From CAVSWN01 sp046728115 (GTDB lineage Bacteria; Acidobacteriota; Vicinamibacteria; Vicinamibacterales; CAVVIG01), in the NCBI GenBank assembly GCA_046728115.1, contig JBKPDW010000173.1, positions 1 through 14,639 of the forward strand: a DNA stretch of 14,639 nt, given 5' to 3'. Position numbers and translations under genes: made by a program. The stretch's first letter is position 1. Each line of letters begins with the position of its first letter. Positions 13,750 through 14,639 of this stretch are shown here, one piece after another. Under the pieces are notes generated by a model, which saw nothing but the letters and a program-made list of their open reading frames with translations, did no database searches and had not been told where the DNA came from.

Positions 13750-14379
13750 CTACTCGCGAGCCGCCGTCGTGTCGCTGTAGTGACGCAGTTCGCGACGCAA
13801 CCAGGCCTTGGCCAGTTTCCAATCGCGCTTGACGGTTTCCGGCGAGACTTTCAGTACCTCCGCAGTCTCCTCGATGCTAAGGCCACCGAAGAAACGGAGT
13901 TCGACGACCTGGCTTTTCCGTTGGTCAATTCCGCCCAAAGCGATGAGCGCCTCGTCCAGCGCGACAACATCAGCCGGCGGCTCGGTAGAGACGAGCAGGT
14001 TCTCGTCGAGCGCCACGTGAGGAGACCCGGCACCTCTCTTCAGAGAAGCTCTCGAACGGGCGGCATCAATCAGCACACGGCGAATCAAGCGTGAGGAAAG
14101 CGCAAAGAAGTGAGCGCGGTCGCGCCAGGACACCCCACGCAGATCGATCAACTGCACGTAGATCTCGTTCACGATCGCCGTCGTCTGCAAGATCTGGCCA
14201 GAGCGCTCCTGGGCCATCTGCCGGTGCGCCCGGCGGTGGAGCTCCCGATAGACAAGCGGCGTCAGCATTTCGAGTGCCGCCTGGTCCCCTTCGCTCCAGG
14301 CTCTCAGCAACTGGGTGACGTCGCGCGCCTGCGCTTCCCGCTCCCCGCCGTCTCCATCGTTCGGTCTGTCCTCGCTCAT
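13750..14379 (-). CDS. ECF-subfamily RNA polymerase sigma factor
   Basis: A 209-residue sigma factor (from the ATG at 14379; a TTG at 14388 would add three residues). Region 2 begins DVTQLLRAWSEGDQAALEML and includes QTTAIVNEIYVQLIDLRGVS and RAHFFALSSRLIRRVLIDAA. Region 4 covers residues from about 150, with VVELRFFGGLSIEETAEVLK and VSPETVKRDWKLAKAWL forming the -35-binding helix-turn-helix. The YxELHRRAHRQM and long RLIRRVLID-AR features match the ECF subgroup common in Acidobacteriota and Planctomycetota that often accompanies Ser/Thr kinases. No anti-sigma gene is adjacent. The divergent secreted-protein gene starting at 14556 is a possible target. Confidence 0.94.
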   Translation of the reverse strand: MSEDRPNDGDGGEREAQARDVTQLLRAWSEGDQAALEMLTPLVYRELHRRAHRQMAQERSGQILQTTAIVNEIYVQLIDLRGVSWRDRAHFFALSSRLIRRVLIDAARSRASLKRGAGSPHVALDENLLVSTEPPADVVALDEALIALGGIDQRKSQVVELRFFGGLSIEETAEVLKVSPETVKRDWKLAKAWLRRELRHYSDTTAARE

Positions 14380-14541
14380 CCTGGTCAAGGCCGGAGAGTT
14401 GTATTGTCCGCCGGTCTCGGATTTTTTGCCCCAAGGATTACCTGTCCCGTGCGGGATTTCCGCTTTAGAGGGTCAGGGAACGATGTCAGGCGTCAGCCGG
14501 TGAAGATCCGGCGAAGCAGTCCAAATTACTGACGTTCAGCC

Positions 14542-14547
14542 AAGGAG
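14542..14547 (+). promoter_or_regulatory. Shine-Dalgarno site of the gene at the right edge
   Basis: AAGGAG lies 8 nt before the ATG at 14556. It fixes the start of a gene that has only 84 bases inside the window. Confidence 0.75.
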
Positions 14548-14555
14548 ATGGGGCT

Positions 14556-14639
14556 ATGACGGCACGACGGTGGTTCGGCGTCTCCATGCTGCTCGCTCTC
14601 TTGCTGGTAGGGAGGGTCTCAAACGCCCAGGTGCTGACA
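14556..14639 (+). CDS. Secreted protein, N-terminal signal peptide only (partial)
   Basis: The reading frame opens at ATG 14556 and runs off the right edge after 28 codons. It encodes a basic n-region (MTARRWFG), a hydrophobic core (VSMLLALLLVG) and a probable cleavage site after SNA, with mature start QVLT. Many acidobacterial TonB-dependent or Oar-like proteins with an N-terminal carboxypeptidase-regulatory domain begin in a similar AQV-T fashion, so this is a reasonable guess, but the remaining sequence is outside the window. It is divergent from the ECF sigma factor gene, with a 176-bp region between them. Confidence 0.75.
   Translation, partial: MTARRWFGVSMLLALLLVGRVSNAQVLT

Overview
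The window looks like chromosomal DNA from a GC-rich environmental bacterium, most likely an Acidobacteriota-type lineage. This is an inference from the style of the genes: a Ser/Thr kinase with a PD40/TolB-like propeller, an ECF sigma factor of the kind common in that phylum, and a secreted protein starting at the right edge whose mature end resembles Oar/TonB-type proteins. No tRNA, rRNA or CRISPR array was seen.

The main result is a likely selenoprotein cluster. Four reading frames are interrupted by an in-frame TGA, and in three of them homology continues directly past it at a position where relatives carry cysteine. These are an ArsM-like methyltransferase (TGA at 864-862, minus strand), a DsrE-family protein (182-180, minus) and the rhodanese domain of an exported methyltransferase-rhodanese fusion (8470-8472, plus). 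The fourth is a sensor histidine kinase (7090-7088, minus). In the methyltransferase, the fusion and the kinase, a short perfect stem-loop with a small G-containing loop begins 10-16 nt after the TGA, which fits a bacterial SECIS element. The selA/B/C/D genes are not in the window.

Layout. (1) 1-139: right end of an IS3-family element. (2) 140-4167, minus strand: a tightly packed operon read ArsR-rhodanese fusion, metallo-beta-lactamase (persulfide dioxygenase-like), MFS transporter, ArsM-like selenoprotein, TusA, DsrE selenoprotein. The IS end cuts off the DsrE C-terminus. The promoter has a perfect TTGACA box, a palindromic operator over the -10 region and almost no leader. (3) 4233-5030, plus: a divergent SAM methyltransferase that probably shares the control region. 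(4) 5048-7369, minus: an OmpR-type response regulator and its histidine kinase. (5) 7534-10549, plus: an exported methyltransferase-rhodanese selenoprotein, an APC permease and a second exported methyltransferase, coupled by 4-nt overlaps and preceded by a long palindrome. (6) 10617-14379, minus: a kinase-propeller protein and an ECF sigma factor. (7) From 14556, plus: the start of a secreted protein.

Together, regions 2-5 suggest a metalloid or reactive-sulfur response. Persulfide sulfur would be handled by the rhodaneses, TusA, DsrE and the MBL enzyme, methyl transfer by ArsM-like enzymes, and export by MFS or APC carriers. Control would come from a rhodanese-linked ArsR repressor and a kinase that may use selenocysteine. 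The substrate is not proven.

Four genes (dsrE, tusA, arsM-like, histidine kinase) each contain a single-base frameshift, three of them in or beside a short C or A run. Three lie in consecutive genes next to the IS end. They may be assembly errors or real decay, and both readings are given below.
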